From Corallococcus interemptor (GTDB lineage Bacteria; Myxococcota; Myxococcia; Myxococcales; Myxococcaceae): a DNA stretch of 64,000 bases. Both the position numbers and the translations under genes were made by a program. This document shows positions 17,158 through 26,109 of this stretch, in pieces. The notes beneath the pieces were generated by a model, which saw only the letters and a program-made list of their open reading frames with translations, ran no database searches and was not told where the DNA came from. How positions within the stretch are numbered: the first letter of the stretch is position 1; each line of letters opens with the position of its first letter. The stretch covers positions 62,001 through 126,000 of the forward strand of contig NZ_RAWM01000005.1 in NCBI RefSeq assembly GCF_003668875.1, written 5' to 3'.

Positions 17158-18117
17158 ATGGGACACAAGCGGCTGACGAAGCTGGGGGTGGTCGGTGGTG
17201 GGGCCATGGGGTGCGGCATCGCGCTCGAGTGGGCCATCGCCGGCAGGCAGGTGGTGCTCTTCAACAGGCAGGCGGACAGCAGCGAGGCGGCGCGCGTGAA
17301 GCTGGAGCGTGACGCGGCGCTGCTGGTGGAGACGGGGCTGCTGACGGCGGAGCAGCGCACCGCCGCGCTCGCGCGCATCCGGCGCACCACGGTGCTCGCC
17401 GAGGCCGCGGTGGGCCAGGACCTGGTCATCGAGTCCATCCCCGAGGACCTGGCGCTCAAGCAGCAGCTCTTCAAGGAACTGGACCGGCTCACTTCGCCGG
17501 ACACGCTGCTCGCCACCAACACCACCGCGCTGAGCGTGACCGCCATTGCCCGGGACTGCGCGCATCCCGAGCGCGTCCTCTCCGCGCACTACTACCTGCC
17601 CGCGCACCTGGTGCCGCTGGTGGACGTCATCCCGGGAGAGAAGACCTCGCCGGACGCGGTGGAGACGGTGCGTCGCTTCCTTGAAGAGCTGGGCAAGTCG
17701 CCCGTGGTGTTCGCGAAGGACGTGCCGGGTTCGGTGGGCCCGCGTCTGCAGCAGGCGCTCATCGGTGAAGCGCTGCGCATCGTGTCGGAGGGCGTGGCCA
17801 CGCCGGAGATGGTGGACCGCGTGCTCACGGAAGGAATCGGGCGGCGCCTGGGCGCGTCCGGTGTCTTCGACCGGCTGGACCTGGTGGGGTTGGACTTCAT
17901 CACGAACGTCCTGCGCGGCTCAGGCCGCCCGGTGCCTCCGGTGCTCGCGCAGAAGGTGGACCGGGGTGAGCTGGGATTGAAGACGGGCCAGGGCTTCTAC
18001 CCGTGGACGCCGGACAGCGCCGCGGCCTTCGAGGAGCGCATGGCCCGCCACCTCATCACCCAGCTGCGCGAGGACCGGGCCGCGGGCCGTACGCCCAAGC
18101 AGGAGTCCGGGGAATGA
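17158..18117 (+). CDS. 3-hydroxyacyl-CoA dehydrogenase
   Basis: 319 residues. An N-terminal NAD-binding Rossmann motif GVVGGGAMGCGIALEW, the conserved LVIESIPEDLALKQQLFKEL, TNTTALSVT and the catalytic His in SAHYYLPAHLVPLV match the short single-function enzymes of the FadB/HbdA group. It oxidises 3-hydroxyacyl-CoA, or a related hydroxy acid, to the 3-keto compound. The C-terminal helical domain (LKTGQGFYPW) is intact. ATG 17158 is preferred because the NAD motif starts nearby; longer in-frame extensions would cover the promoter region. It overlaps the next gene by ATGA. Confidence 0.85.
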   Translation: MGHKRLTKLGVVGGGAMGCGIALEWAIAGRQVVLFNRQADSSEAARVKLERDAALLVETGLLTAEQRTAALARIRRTTVLAEAAVGQDLVIESIPEDLALKQQLFKELDRLTSPDTLLATNTTALSVTAIARDCAHPERVLSAHYYLPAHLVPLVDVIPGEKTSPDAVETVRRFLEELGKSPVVFAKDVPGSVGPRLQQALIGEALRIVSEGVATPEMVDRVLTEGIGRRLGASGVFDRLDLVGLDFITNVLRGSGRPVPPVLAQKVDRGELGLKTGQGFYPWTPDSAAAFEERMARHLITQLREDRAAGRTPKQESGE

Positions 18118-18713
18118 GCGCCAACGTCGTGCTCATGGACCCGGCGGCGCTGGCGGACTTCCTCGCGGACGCCGTGCGTGAGTACAAGGCGTGCACTCCG
18201 GAGCTGCCGCCGCGAAGCTGGGCCGTGCTGCTGGGGCGCTTCACGGACGACGCGATGCAGGTGGAGCGCGTGGGCTTCGCCACCAACATCCGCGAGACGG
18301 ATGACAGCGTGCTCCAGGAGTTCAACGCGACCATCATCCCCCGCTTCGGCGCCTGCTACGCCAACGGGAGGCGAGGCTACTGGTGTGAGCCCCGCGAGCT
18401 GCTGCGCATCACCACCGAGGCCGAGGCGCAGGGGCTGGAGGTGCTCGGCTCCATCCACCTGCACCCGGACTGGCACCGCATCGGCCCGCCCCACGAGCGA
18501 GGCCTGCGCGTCAGCCAGGAGCCCACGCCCATGGACCGGCACCTGTTCCAGGGCAGCGGCTGGCCCCTCAACATGATCCTCTACCTGGAGCGGCGCGAGG
18601 GCGGGCTCTATCACTCACTCGGAGCCTGGGCCCCCCCCTCCGACGCGGAACCGGACGCGGCCTGCCGCGCGCTCACCATCCGGTTGCGAACGCCGGAAGC
18701 GGGCTTGGGATAG
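18114..18713 (+). CDS. JAMM/MPN-like protein of unknown activity
   Basis: 199 residues. GSIHLHPDWH (about residues 118-127) resembles the metal-binding H-x-H-P of JAMM deubiquitinase-fold proteases, and EPTPMDRHLF further on resembles the S-x-x-D part with Thr instead of Ser and a longer loop. The glutamate normally placed in E-x-x-G-x-L-x-G is replaced in SWAVLLGRF. It may therefore be an altered or inactive relative; the assignment is a pattern reading only. It overlaps the dehydrogenase gene by 4 bp (ATGA), so the two are co-expressed, but no link in function is known. Confidence 0.6.
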   Translation: MSANVVLMDPAALADFLADAVREYKACTPELPPRSWAVLLGRFTDDAMQVERVGFATNIRETDDSVLQEFNATIIPRFGACYANGRRGYWCEPRELLRITTEAEAQGLEVLGSIHLHPDWHRIGPPHERGLRVSQEPTPMDRHLFQGSGWPLNMILYLERREGGLYHSLGAWAPPSDAEPDAACRALTIRLRTPEAGLG

Positions 18714-18728
18714 CCGGCGATGACGGAC

Positions 18729-18761
18729 GGGCCGCCTGGGGCAGGTGCTCCCAAGCGGCCC
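18729..18761. terminator. Bidirectional hairpin between convergent genes
   Basis: GGGCCGC (18729-18735) pairs with GCGGCCC (18755-18761) in the 59-bp gap between the JAMM-like gene and the RND pump gene, which converge here. No T-run is present on either side. Confidence 0.45.
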
Positions 18762-18772
18762 TCGCCTTCCTG

Positions 18773-21700
18773 CTACGCGGCGGCGTCTTGCGTTGCCTGG
18801 ACCTCCGCGGCCTCGGGGGCGGCCACGGTGCGCGTCTTCGCGATGAGCAGGTAGATGGCCGGCACGAAGTAGAGGGTGAAGAGCGTGCCCAGCGCCATGC
18901 CCGTCACCAGCACCAGCCCGATGCTGTTGCGCGCCGCCGCGCCCGGTCCCGACACCAGGACCAGCGGGAAGTGGCCCGCCACCGTCGCCACCGTCGTCAT
19001 CAGGATGGGACGGAGCCGTTCGGACGCCGCCTCCTTCACCGCTTCCAGCTTCGTCTTCCCCTCCTCCTGGAGGCGGTTGGCGAAGTCCACGATGAGGATG
19101 CCGTTCTTCGCGATGAGCCCCACCAGCGTCACCAGGCCCACCTGCGAGTAGATGTTGAGCGTGGTGGTGAAGCTGTCCGTGAAGTACGGCATCGTCGGGT
19201 TCGGCATCCGCAGGAACGTCGTCACCAGCGCGCCAAACAGCGCCAGCGGCACCGACCCCGCGAGGATGATGAGCGGATCCCGGAAGCTGTTGAACTGCGC
19301 CGCGAGCACCAGGAAGATCAACACCACCGCCAGCCCGAACGCCGGAGCGAACGAGTCGCCCTCCGTGCGCAGCTGCCGGGACTCACCCGTGTAGTCGACG
19401 CGGTAGCCCGCGGGCAGGATGCGCGAGGCCTCCGTCTCCAGGTAGGTCAGCGCCTCATCCAGCGGGCGGATGGCCACGCCGCTGAGCTTGACGGCGTTGA
19501 GCTGCTGGAAGCGGTTGAGCGACCGGGGCGCCACCTTGTCCTTCAGCGTCGCGATGGACGACAGGGCCACGAGCTTGCCGTCGGGGCCCGTGACGTGGAT
19601 GTCCTTGAGCTGCTCCGGGTTGAGGCGCGAGGTCCGCAGCACCTGCGGGATGACCTTGTAGCTGCGGCCCGCGATGTTGAACCGGTTGACGAAGTTGCCG
19701 CCCACGGCGGACCCCAGGTCCTGGCCCACGGTCCCCAGGTTCAAGCCCAGCTGCGCGACCTTCTCGCGGTCGACCTCGAGCTCCGACTGGGGCTGGTCCA
19801 GCTTCACGTCGATGATGGGCGGGAAGGCGAACAGGCCGCTCTGCGCCGCCTTCTCCTGGAGCTGCTGCGCGAAGCCCAGCAGCTCGTCCGCCTCCGCCGT
19901 GGAGGCGATGACGAACTCCACCGGGAAGTTGCCACCACCCGGCAGCGCGGGGGGCTGGAGCGTGAACGTCTGGACCGCCGGGATGGCGTTCACCCGCTCC
20001 TGCGCCTCCGCCAGCACCTGCGCCGTGGTCCGCGTGCGCTCCTTGAACGGCTTGAGCACCAGCCCCCAGAAGCCGTTGCTCGGCTGGACGATCTGGAAGT
20101 TGAAGCTGGACTCCGGCATCGACATCAGCGTCTCGCTCGTCTTGGTGATGGACGGCTTCAGCTGATCCAACGTGGAGTTGGCCGGAGTGCTGACGATGCC
20201 GATGACGAAGTCCTGGTCCTCCACCGGCGCCAGCTCCCGGGGCGACTGGCTGAACATCATCAGCGCGAGCACGCTCAGGAAGATCCACGCCGCGTAGACG
20301 GGCCCGCGCACCAGCAGCGAGCTGTCCAGGGAGCGCGCATACGCGGCCCGCAGGCGCTCGAAGGCGCGGTTGATGACGCCCGCGAGCCCCTTGTCCTCGT
20401 GCCCCGCCTTCAGGAGCACGGAGGACATCATCGGAGAGAGCGTCAGCGCCACCACGCCGGACAGGGCCACCGCTCCGGCCAGCGTGAGCGCGAACTCGCG
20501 GAACAGCGAGCCCGTGAGGCCGCCCTGGAAGGCGATGGGCGCGTACACCGCGGCCAGCGTGAGGGTCATCGCGATGATGGGGCCCACCAGCTCGCGCGCG
20601 CTCTTGAGGGCGGCGTCCACCGGGCGCAGCCCTTCACGCAGGTGGCGCTCCACGTTCTCCACCACGACGATGGCGTCATCCACCACCAGGCCCACGGACA
20701 GCACCACCGCGAGCAGGGTGAGCAGGTTCACCGTGAAGCCGAACACCTGCATCAGGAACACCGTGCCAATGAGCGACACCGGGATGGCCACCACCGGCAC
20801 CAGGATGGAGCGCACCGAGCCCAGGAACAGGAAGATGACGAGGACCACGATGATGAGCGTCTCAATCAGCGTGCTCACCACCTCGTCGATGGCGTTCTGG
20901 ATGTAGTCCGTGCCGTCGAAGGCGACGCCGCCTTTTATCTGCTCGGGCAGGTCCTTCTTGAGCGACTCCATCTCCACGCGGATGCCCTGCATGACGTCCA
21001 GCGAGTTGGCGTTGGGCAGCGCCCAGATGCCGACGAACACGGCCGTCTTCCCGTTGAGCGTCACGTCGGTGTCGTAGTCCTCGGCGCCCAGCACCACGTC
21101 CGCGACGTCCGACAGCCGCACCACCGCGCCGCCGTCCTTGCGGACGATGAGCTGCTTGAACTCCTCCACGGAGCGCAGGCCCGTGTTCGCCGTGAGGTTC
21201 ACCTGCACGAGCGAGCCCTTCGTCTGGCCCACGGCGGCGAGCGTGTTGTTGGTGGCGAGCGCCTGGCGGACCTGGATGGGGCTGACGTTGAGCGCGGCCA
21301 TCTGGTCCGGCTTCATCCACACCCGCATGGCGAACGTGCGCGCCCCGAGGATGTCCGCGCGCTGCACGCCCTCCACCGAGGACAGCCGGGGCTGCACCAC
21401 GCGCACCAGGTAGTCGGACAGCTCGTTCTGCTCCAGGAACTCGGAGGTGAAGTTGAGGTACGCGACCGCGAACTGGCTGTCCGCGGACTCGATGCTCAGG
21501 ATGGGGACCTGGGATTCGGGCGGAAGGTCGCCGCGCACCTGGTCCACCTTGGCGCTGATTTCGCTCAGGGCGCGGTTGGCGTCGTAGTTGAGCTTGAGCC
21601 GGGCGCGGATGATGGAGACGTTCTGCGAGCTGGTGGACTCGACGTATTCGATGCCGTCCGCCGCGGAGATGACGCGCTCCAGCGGCGTGGTGATGAAGCC

Positions 21701-21880
21701 CCGGACGAGCTCCGCGTTGGCGCCGACGTAGACCGTGGTGACGGTGATGTCCGCGTTCTCACTGCGCGGGTACTGCCGCACGTTGAGGGAGCGCAGGGCC
21801 TGCAGGCCGGCGATGATGATGATGAGGTTGACGACCAGCGCCACGACCGGGCGCCGGATGAACAGGTCGGTGAAGTTCAT
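18773..21880 (-). CDS. RND efflux transporter permease (HAE1/AcrB family)
   Basis: 1035 residues, the family length. It has the N-terminal inner-membrane helix (RRPVVALVVNLIIIIAGL), two large periplasmic loops and twelve TM segments in two halves. The proton-relay aspartates stand in GLVVDDAIVVVENVERHL near residue 405, and a GLIAKNGILIVDFAN motif lies in the second half. With its adaptor it should export drugs, lipophilic compounds or self-made metabolites. It starts 21 bp after the adaptor gene on the same strand. No TolC-like outer-membrane partner is in the window, so an unlinked one must be used. The long open frame antisense to it is a shadow. Confidence 0.95.
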   Translation of the reverse strand: MNFTDLFIRRPVVALVVNLIIIIAGLQALRSLNVRQYPRSENADITVTTVYVGANAELVRGFITTPLERVISAADGIEYVESTSSQNVSIIRARLKLNYDANRALSEISAKVDQVRGDLPPESQVPILSIESADSQFAVAYLNFTSEFLEQNELSDYLVRVVQPRLSSVEGVQRADILGARTFAMRVWMKPDQMAALNVSPIQVRQALATNNTLAAVGQTKGSLVQVNLTANTGLRSVEEFKQLIVRKDGGAVVRLSDVADVVLGAEDYDTDVTLNGKTAVFVGIWALPNANSLDVMQGIRVEMESLKKDLPEQIKGGVAFDGTDYIQNAIDEVVSTLIETLIIVVLVIFLFLGSVRSILVPVVAIPVSLIGTVFLMQVFGFTVNLLTLLAVVLSVGLVVDDAIVVVENVERHLREGLRPVDAALKSARELVGPIIAMTLTLAAVYAPIAFQGGLTGSLFREFALTLAGAVALSGVVALTLSPMMSSVLLKAGHEDKGLAGVINRAFERLRAAYARSLDSSLLVRGPVYAAWIFLSVLALMMFSQSPRELAPVEDQDFVIGIVSTPANSTLDQLKPSITKTSETLMSMPESSFNFQIVQPSNGFWGLVLKPFKERTRTTAQVLAEAQERVNAIPAVQTFTLQPPALPGGGNFPVEFVIASTAEADELLGFAQQLQEKAAQSGLFAFPPIIDVKLDQPQSELEVDREKVAQLGLNLGTVGQDLGSAVGGNFVNRFNIAGRSYKVIPQVLRTSRLNPEQLKDIHVTGPDGKLVALSSIATLKDKVAPRSLNRFQQLNAVKLSGVAIRPLDEALTYLETEASRILPAGYRVDYTGESRQLRTEGDSFAPAFGLAVVLIFLVLAAQFNSFRDPLIILAGSVPLALFGALVTTFLRMPNPTMPYFTDSFTTTLNIYSQVGLVTLVGLIAKNGILIVDFANRLQEEGKTKLEAVKEAASERLRPILMTTVATVAGHFPLVLVSGPGAAARNSIGLVLVTGMALGTLFTLYFVPAIYLLIAKTRTVAAPEAAEVQATQDAAA

Positions 21881-21901
21881 GGGTTCGCCTTCTTGCGTCC
21901 C

Positions 21902-23080
21902 TTACGGGTTCACCGGCTGGGGCGCGGCCTCGACGGGAGGCGCCAGCGCGTTGTTCACGACCACGGCCGCGCCGTTCTTCAGCTTGAAGACGCCGCTGCT
22001 GACCACGGTCTGCCCGGGCTTCAGGCCGGACGTCACCGCGACGTAGTCCCCCCGCCGCTCTCCCAGCCGCACGAACTGCTGCCGCGCCAGCAGGGCCGCC
22101 TTGCCCGCGGCGTCCTTGCCCTCGGAGAGCGTGAACACCGAGTCACCGTAGGGCGCGAAGAGCACGGCGGTGGCGGGGATGGCCACCACCTGCTCGCTGG
22201 CGTCGGAGAGCACCTCCACGCTGGCGAACATGCCCGGCAGGAGCCGGCCGTCCGCGTTGGGCACGGTGGCGCGCATGCGCACGTTGCGCGAGGACAGCTC
22301 CACCTCCGGGTTGATGGTGGTCAGCTCCCCCTCCCAGGACTCGCCCGGGAAGACGTCCACGCGCAGCCGCACCTTCTGGCCCTGCTTCACCTGGGCCAGC
22401 GACTGCTGGGGCAGCTGGAACTCCACCAGCGCCGGGGAGGAGGACTGCAGGGACGCGATGGGGATGCCCGGCGACACGAGCTGCCCCAGCTCCACCTGGC
22501 GGATGCCGATGCGGCCATCGAAGGGCGCGCGGATGGTCTTCTTGGCGATGAGCGACTTCAGGTGGGCCACCGTGGCGGAGGACTGGAGCGCCCGCGCGCG
22601 GACGGCGTCCAGGTCCGACTGGGTGTTGGCGCCCTGGGCGTTGAGCTTCTCGGCGCGCTCGCGGGTCAGCCGCGCGAGCTCCGCGTCGGCCTCGGCGCCG
22701 GCCAGCTGCGCCTGCTCGCTGGACGTGTCGAGCTGGACGAGCACCTGGCCCTTCTTCACCGAGGCGCCGTTCTCGAAGCGGATGTCGTTGACGACGCCCG
22801 GCAGCTCCGCGCTCAGGGTCACCCCCCGCAGCGCCAGCACGGTGCCCACGGCGCTGCGCGTCCCCTGCCAGCCGAAGGACTCCGCCTGGGCGGACGTGAC
22901 CGACTCGGGAGGAGGCACGAAGGTCTCACCCGCCTTGATCATCGAGACGATCTGCCCTGCCTTGACGGCGGCGAGCCCCGCGAAGACCGCGAGCAGCAGC
23001 ACCACGCCGATGATCCACCGCTTGAGGCGGCTGGCGCGAGGCGGTGGGGAGGACGTCACTTCAGGAGCGGAGGCATGCAT
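21902..23080 (-). CDS. RND periplasmic adaptor (membrane fusion protein)
   Basis: About 392 residues. A basic tail precedes one N-terminal TM anchor (RWIIGVVLLLAVFAGLAAV). The lipoyl half-motifs are split by a coiled-coil hairpin (EADAELARLTRERAEKLNAQ), and IRAPFDGRIGIRQVELGQLVSPGIPI is the typical second lipoyl half. Beta-barrel and membrane-proximal domains follow. It bridges the permease at 18773-21880 to an outer-membrane channel. ATG 23080 and GTG 23092 are both possible; neither has a clear ribosome site. It is first in the two-gene operon. Confidence 0.93.
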   Translation of the reverse strand: MHASAPEVTSSPPPRASRLKRWIIGVVLLLAVFAGLAAVKAGQIVSMIKAGETFVPPPESVTSAQAESFGWQGTRSAVGTVLALRGVTLSAELPGVVNDIRFENGASVKKGQVLVQLDTSSEQAQLAGAEADAELARLTRERAEKLNAQGANTQSDLDAVRARALQSSATVAHLKSLIAKKTIRAPFDGRIGIRQVELGQLVSPGIPIASLQSSSPALVEFQLPQQSLAQVKQGQKVRLRVDVFPGESWEGELTTINPEVELSSRNVRMRATVPNADGRLLPGMFASVEVLSDASEQVVAIPATAVLFAPYGDSVFTLSEGKDAAGKAALLARQQFVRLGERRGDYVAVTSGLKPGQTVVSSGVFKLKNGAAVVVNNALAPPVEAAPQPVNP

Positions 23081-23478
23081 CGTGGCACCCACGGGCTGGC
23101 GGGAGGCAGCCGGGTCAGGGAATGCGCCGCGCTCTAGCCGAACCGTTTCGCGTTTGCTCCCTTGAAAATCCGTTCAGGTTGTGACCTCTGGGGTTGGTCG
23201 ATTTTGCCGAGCGGGCAGGCGGCGTGCCCGTTAGTGGGCCGCGCGCCTCGCGGCATCGGACGTGGGTCCACACCCCCGGGCCCATCACGACACAGCGATA
23301 GAGCCGTGGGACACACCCCGTCTCACCTGGCGAGCTATTCCCAGGCGCGGGGCATGCCATTCCGCCTGCTCCACGACCAGCGCACACGCCCTCCACGGCA
23401 GCCTCCGGCTGATTGCATAGCTTGATGAGCAGTCGTTCAACGACACACATGAACACATCACGCCAGGGAGGTTGCGAC
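23081..23478. other. 398-bp divergent intergenic region
   Basis: This region lies between the adaptor (minus) and the envelope-protein operon (plus). The part near 23140-23200 is relatively A/T-rich and may carry promoters. No gene, clear operator or RNA was seen; no regulator of the pump is adjacent. Confidence 0.5.
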
Positions 23479-23910
23479 ATGGGCAGCATCATCGAGCAAG
23501 AGGGCCTGAGGAATCCCGGCTTCTACAGTGACAGCCAGTCCTCGTCGGCAGCGGGCAGTGAGCGCTTGGGGCTGAAGCAGGAGGGCAAGGAGCAGGTGAA
23601 GCGCCTTGGCGGCATCACCCGTCAGCGCGCGTTCTCCCAGGTGGACTCCCGCAAGGGTGTCCTGGTGGAGAGCCTCAACGGCTTCGCGAAGCAGCTGGAG
23701 TCCATCTCCGGCCAGGGGGACACGCAGCTTCCGCAGCAGCTCATCGGCAGCGCCGTGGGCTTCGTGCGCAAGGCCTCTGACACGCTCGAAAACAACTCGA
23801 CGGAAGAGCTGCTGCGCCAGGCGCAGACGCGGATGCGCGAGCGCCCGGGCGTGGCGCTGGCGGGGTGCGCGCTGCTCGGCTTCGTCGCCGCTCGATTCCT
23901 GAAGGCGTGA
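23479..23910 (+). CDS. YqjD/ElaB-like (DUF883-type) membrane-associated protein
   Basis: 143 residues. The chain is helical and charged with many Gln/Ser. The C-terminus (RERPGVALAGCALLGFVAARFLKA) is a single membrane segment preceded by an Arg/Pro turn, the pattern of E. coli YqjD/ElaB. ATG 23479 follows GGGAGGTTGCGAC. It is the first of three closely spaced genes whose order matches the E. coli yqjD-yqjE-yqjK group, known to associate with the inner membrane, stress and stationary phase. The exact role here is inferred from that parallel. Confidence 0.65.
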   Translation: MGSIIEQEGLRNPGFYSDSQSSSAAGSERLGLKQEGKEQVKRLGGITRQRAFSQVDSRKGVLVESLNGFAKQLESISGQGDTQLPQQLIGSAVGFVRKASDTLENNSTEELLRQAQTRMRERPGVALAGCALLGFVAARFLKA

Positions 23911-23921
23911 GGGGGACGGAC

Positions 23922-24431
23922 ATGGATCCCTCATCCTCACGCGCACGCGGTCAATACATGGGGCTGGACGAGGACGAAGTGCGGTCCCGCCGCCCGTCGG
24001 ACGGCTTCCGTGACACGGACTCGCTGGGCGAGCAGTCTCTTGGCACCATCGTGTCGGAGTTCCTGGAGCAGGGCCGGCACCTGCTGCGGGCGGAGTTCAG
24101 CCTGGCGCGCACGGAGATGCGCGCCGAGGCGAAGAAGGCAGCGGCGGGTGGCGGCATGCTCGCCGCGGGCGGCGTGGTGCTCCTCCTGGGCGCCATGGCC
24201 CTGGTGGCCTTCCTGGTCATCGCGCTCGCGGAAGTGATGCCGCTGTGGGCCAGCGCGCTGCTGGTGACCGTGCTGCTCATCGCCGCGGGGGCGGGAATCG
24301 CCGCCGTGGGCGCCAAACGACTCAAGGCGGTGCATGCACCGCGCAAGACCATCCAGACCCTCAAGGAGGACAGCCAATGGGCGAGCACGACGATGCGCTC
24401 CGCGAAATCGCAGATGCACGGGCACGCATGA
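23922..24431 (+). CDS. Phage holin superfamily III / DUF1469 (YqjE-like) membrane protein
   Basis: 169 residues. The N-terminal amphipathic region (SLGTIVSEFLEQGRHLLRAEFSLARTEMRAEAKKAA) is the DUF1469 hallmark, followed by two TM helices (about 90-115 and 120-143, each rich in Ala/Leu/Val). It is no longer a phage holin in such a setting but a cellular inner-membrane protein. It starts 12 bp after the YqjD-like gene and its 3' end overlaps the next gene by 55 bp, so the operon is tightly coupled. ATG 23922. Confidence 0.85.
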   Translation: MDPSSSRARGQYMGLDEDEVRSRRPSDGFRDTDSLGEQSLGTIVSEFLEQGRHLLRAEFSLARTEMRAEAKKAAAGGGMLAAGGVVLLLGAMALVAFLVIALAEVMPLWASALLVTVLLIAAGAGIAAVGAKRLKAVHAPRKTIQTLKEDSQWASTTMRSAKSQMHGHA

Positions 24432-25438
24432 GCGTGCTGGCGGACGAGCTCGGCCGCCGTGCGAATCCCGAGCTGCTGAAGGCGCGCGCGAAGGAGTTCG
24501 CGCTGGAGAAGAAGGAAGAGGTGACGGAGCACGCGAAGCAGCTCGCCGCGGAGAAGCGCGAGGAGCTGAAACAGCAGGCTCGCGAGAAGGTGCTCGACTG
24601 GAAATCACAGGCCAAGGAGAAGGCGATGCGCAAGACGTACGAATGGACGGATGAGGCCACCCACACGCCACGGGGGCTGGGACTGCTGGGCGCGCTCGTG
24701 GGTGCCGGCGTGGGCTCCATGTTGATGAAGCGGGCCTTCCGCTCGCGCATCGAGGAGCGCGAGTACCGCGTCCGGGACCATGAGCGGGTCCCGCCAGGCC
24801 GCGAGCGCATCCCGCTGTACACGGCCGAGCGCGAGTACTACGGCACCTATGACGCGGGCCGGGTCATCCCCGTCACCGGATACAACACGCGCGAGGAATA
24901 CAGCGCGGATTCGGGTGAGCACGAGGGCGCGCACCTCAAGGACCGCGCGAGCGAAGCGCTGCACATGGCGAAGGAGAGCGTGGGGAACACCACGGAGAAC
25001 GTGAAGGACCGCGTGAGCAGCGCCGCGGACAACGTGCGCGGCCGGGTCCATGACGCGGCGGACGCCGTGCGCAGCCAGGCCTCGCACCTGCGCGAGCGCG
25101 TGCCGTCGCCCCAGGCCCTCCGGGGACGCACCTCGCAGTGGTACGACCGGGCCCTCGAGGAGCAGCCCCTGGCGCTCGCGCTGGGCGCGGTGGCCCTGGG
25201 CATGATGGCCGCGAGCCTGCTGCCGGTGACGGACAAGGAGCGCCAGCTCCTGGAGCCGGCCAAGCGCCGCGCGCAGGAAGGCCTGTCCCAGCTGGGAGAC
25301 CAGGTGAGCCAGAAGCTGGAGGGCAGCGAAGCGTCGCAGGAGGAGGACCTGTCCCGCACGGACTCCGTCTCCATGGGCGCGACCGGCGGCATCCCGCCGC
25401 TGCCGCCGCTGGATACGATTGCTCCCAAGGTGCATTGA
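24377..25438 (+). CDS. DUF3618-type (YqjK-like) membrane protein with long amphipathic extension
   Basis: 353 residues. Residues 1-35 (ALREIADARARMSVLADEL) are the DUF3618 signature. A charged coiled-coil (EKKEEVTEHAKQLAAEKREE) and a short glycine-rich TM (GLGLLGALVGAGVGSMLM) follow. Residues about 220-280 are an amphipathic stretch with 11-residue periodicity (KDRVSSAADNVRGRVHDAAD), similar to LEA/apolipoprotein-like helices. A second hydrophobic segment (ALALGAVALGMMAASLLPV) lies near 305. ATG 24377 follows AAGGAGGACAGCCA and starts inside the upstream gene. A hairpin terminator follows at 25463. The LEA-like stretch hints at desiccation or sporulation stress, an inference. Confidence 0.75.
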   Translation: MGEHDDALREIADARARMSVLADELGRRANPELLKARAKEFALEKKEEVTEHAKQLAAEKREELKQQAREKVLDWKSQAKEKAMRKTYEWTDEATHTPRGLGLLGALVGAGVGSMLMKRAFRSRIEEREYRVRDHERVPPGRERIPLYTAEREYYGTYDAGRVIPVTGYNTREEYSADSGEHEGAHLKDRASEALHMAKESVGNTTENVKDRVSSAADNVRGRVHDAADAVRSQASHLRERVPSPQALRGRTSQWYDRALEEQPLALALGAVALGMMAASLLPVTDKERQLLEPAKRRAQEGLSQLGDQVSQKLEGSEASQEEDLSRTDSVSMGATGGIPPLPPLDTIAPKVH

Positions 25439-25462
25439 GTCCCTGAATAACGCTGATACACG

Positions 25463-25500
25463 GAGGCACCCCAGGTCTGGCTGTCTGACCTGGGGGCCTC
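25463..25500 (+). terminator. Strong hairpin ending the YqjD-E-K-like operon
   Basis: GAGGC-A-CCCCAGGTC (25463-25477) pairs with GACCTGGGG-GCCTC (25487-25500), a 14-bp stem with one bulged A and a 9-base loop, 24 bp after the stop codon. No T-run follows. Confidence 0.6.
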
Positions 25501-25551
25501 GCTGTCTCGGATTCACCCCGCGCGCGAGTGCATTACAGGGTCAATGCAGGT

Positions 25552-26109
25552 ATGGGTGCCGGGGTGAGTGAAGAGATTGTCTACCGCCACGCCATCGAGG
25601 GGCTCTTCCTGCGCTCCCTGGGCCCGCGTCTCACGCCGGAGCTCAAGGGCCAGCTGCGGGCCATTGGTCTGGACCTGGATGAGAAGATTCCGCACCACAC
25701 GCCCCGCCACGTCTTCGCGGAGGCCCTGAGCATCACCGCGCGCTACCTCTACCCGAACGTGGACGCGCACGAAGGCTACCGGCGGCTGGGGATGGGCGTC
25801 ATCGCCGGCCTGGAGCACACGCTGCTGGGCAAGGCGCTCGTGTCGCTGTGGCCCATCTTCGGGCCCGACCGGGTCCTCTCCCGCATGCAGGAGAGCTTCG
25901 CCACGGTGAACAACTACCTGAAGACCGAGCTCATCACCCACGGCCGCGCGGACCACACCATCAAGGTCAGCGAGTGCAACGGCAACCCGGGCTACCACCT
26001 GGGCATCATCGAAGCGGGGCTGACCCGGGCTGGCGCGAAGAACCTCCGCGTGGAGCCCTTCGACTTCGACGGCCACGCCTGTTCCTACCGGGTGCGCTGG
26101 GGTTCGTGA
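25552..26109 (+). CDS. TIGR02265/DUF2378 family protein (Myxococcus paralogous family)
   Basis: 185 residues from ATG 25552. The pattern of IEGLFLRSLGPRLTPELKGQL, a middle helical region (YRRLGMGVIAGLEHTLLGKAL) and the C-terminal ECNGNPGYHLGIIEAGLTRAG is that of the large myxobacterial paralogous family TIGR02265 (DUF2378). Its members number dozens per Myxococcus genome and have no known biochemical role. It is the best lineage marker in the window. GTG 25564 is an alternative start. The 3' end overlaps the convergent lipoprotein gene by 25 bp. Confidence 0.8.
   Translation: MGAGVSEEIVYRHAIEGLFLRSLGPRLTPELKGQLRAIGLDLDEKIPHHTPRHVFAEALSITARYLYPNVDAHEGYRRLGMGVIAGLEHTLLGKALVSLWPIFGPDRVLSRMQESFATVNNYLKTELITHGRADHTIKVSECNGNPGYHLGIIEAGLTRAGAKNLRVEPFDFDGHACSYRVRWGS

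Noticed and set aside
18788-23137. 1449-codon open frame on the plus strand
   Set aside because: It is antisense to the RND pump and adaptor; composition (His/Arg/Val-rich) and lack of motifs show a high-GC shadow.
23922-24431. Prophage holin
   Set aside because: No other phage genes nearby; the order matches the cellular yqjD-yqjE-yqjK group.
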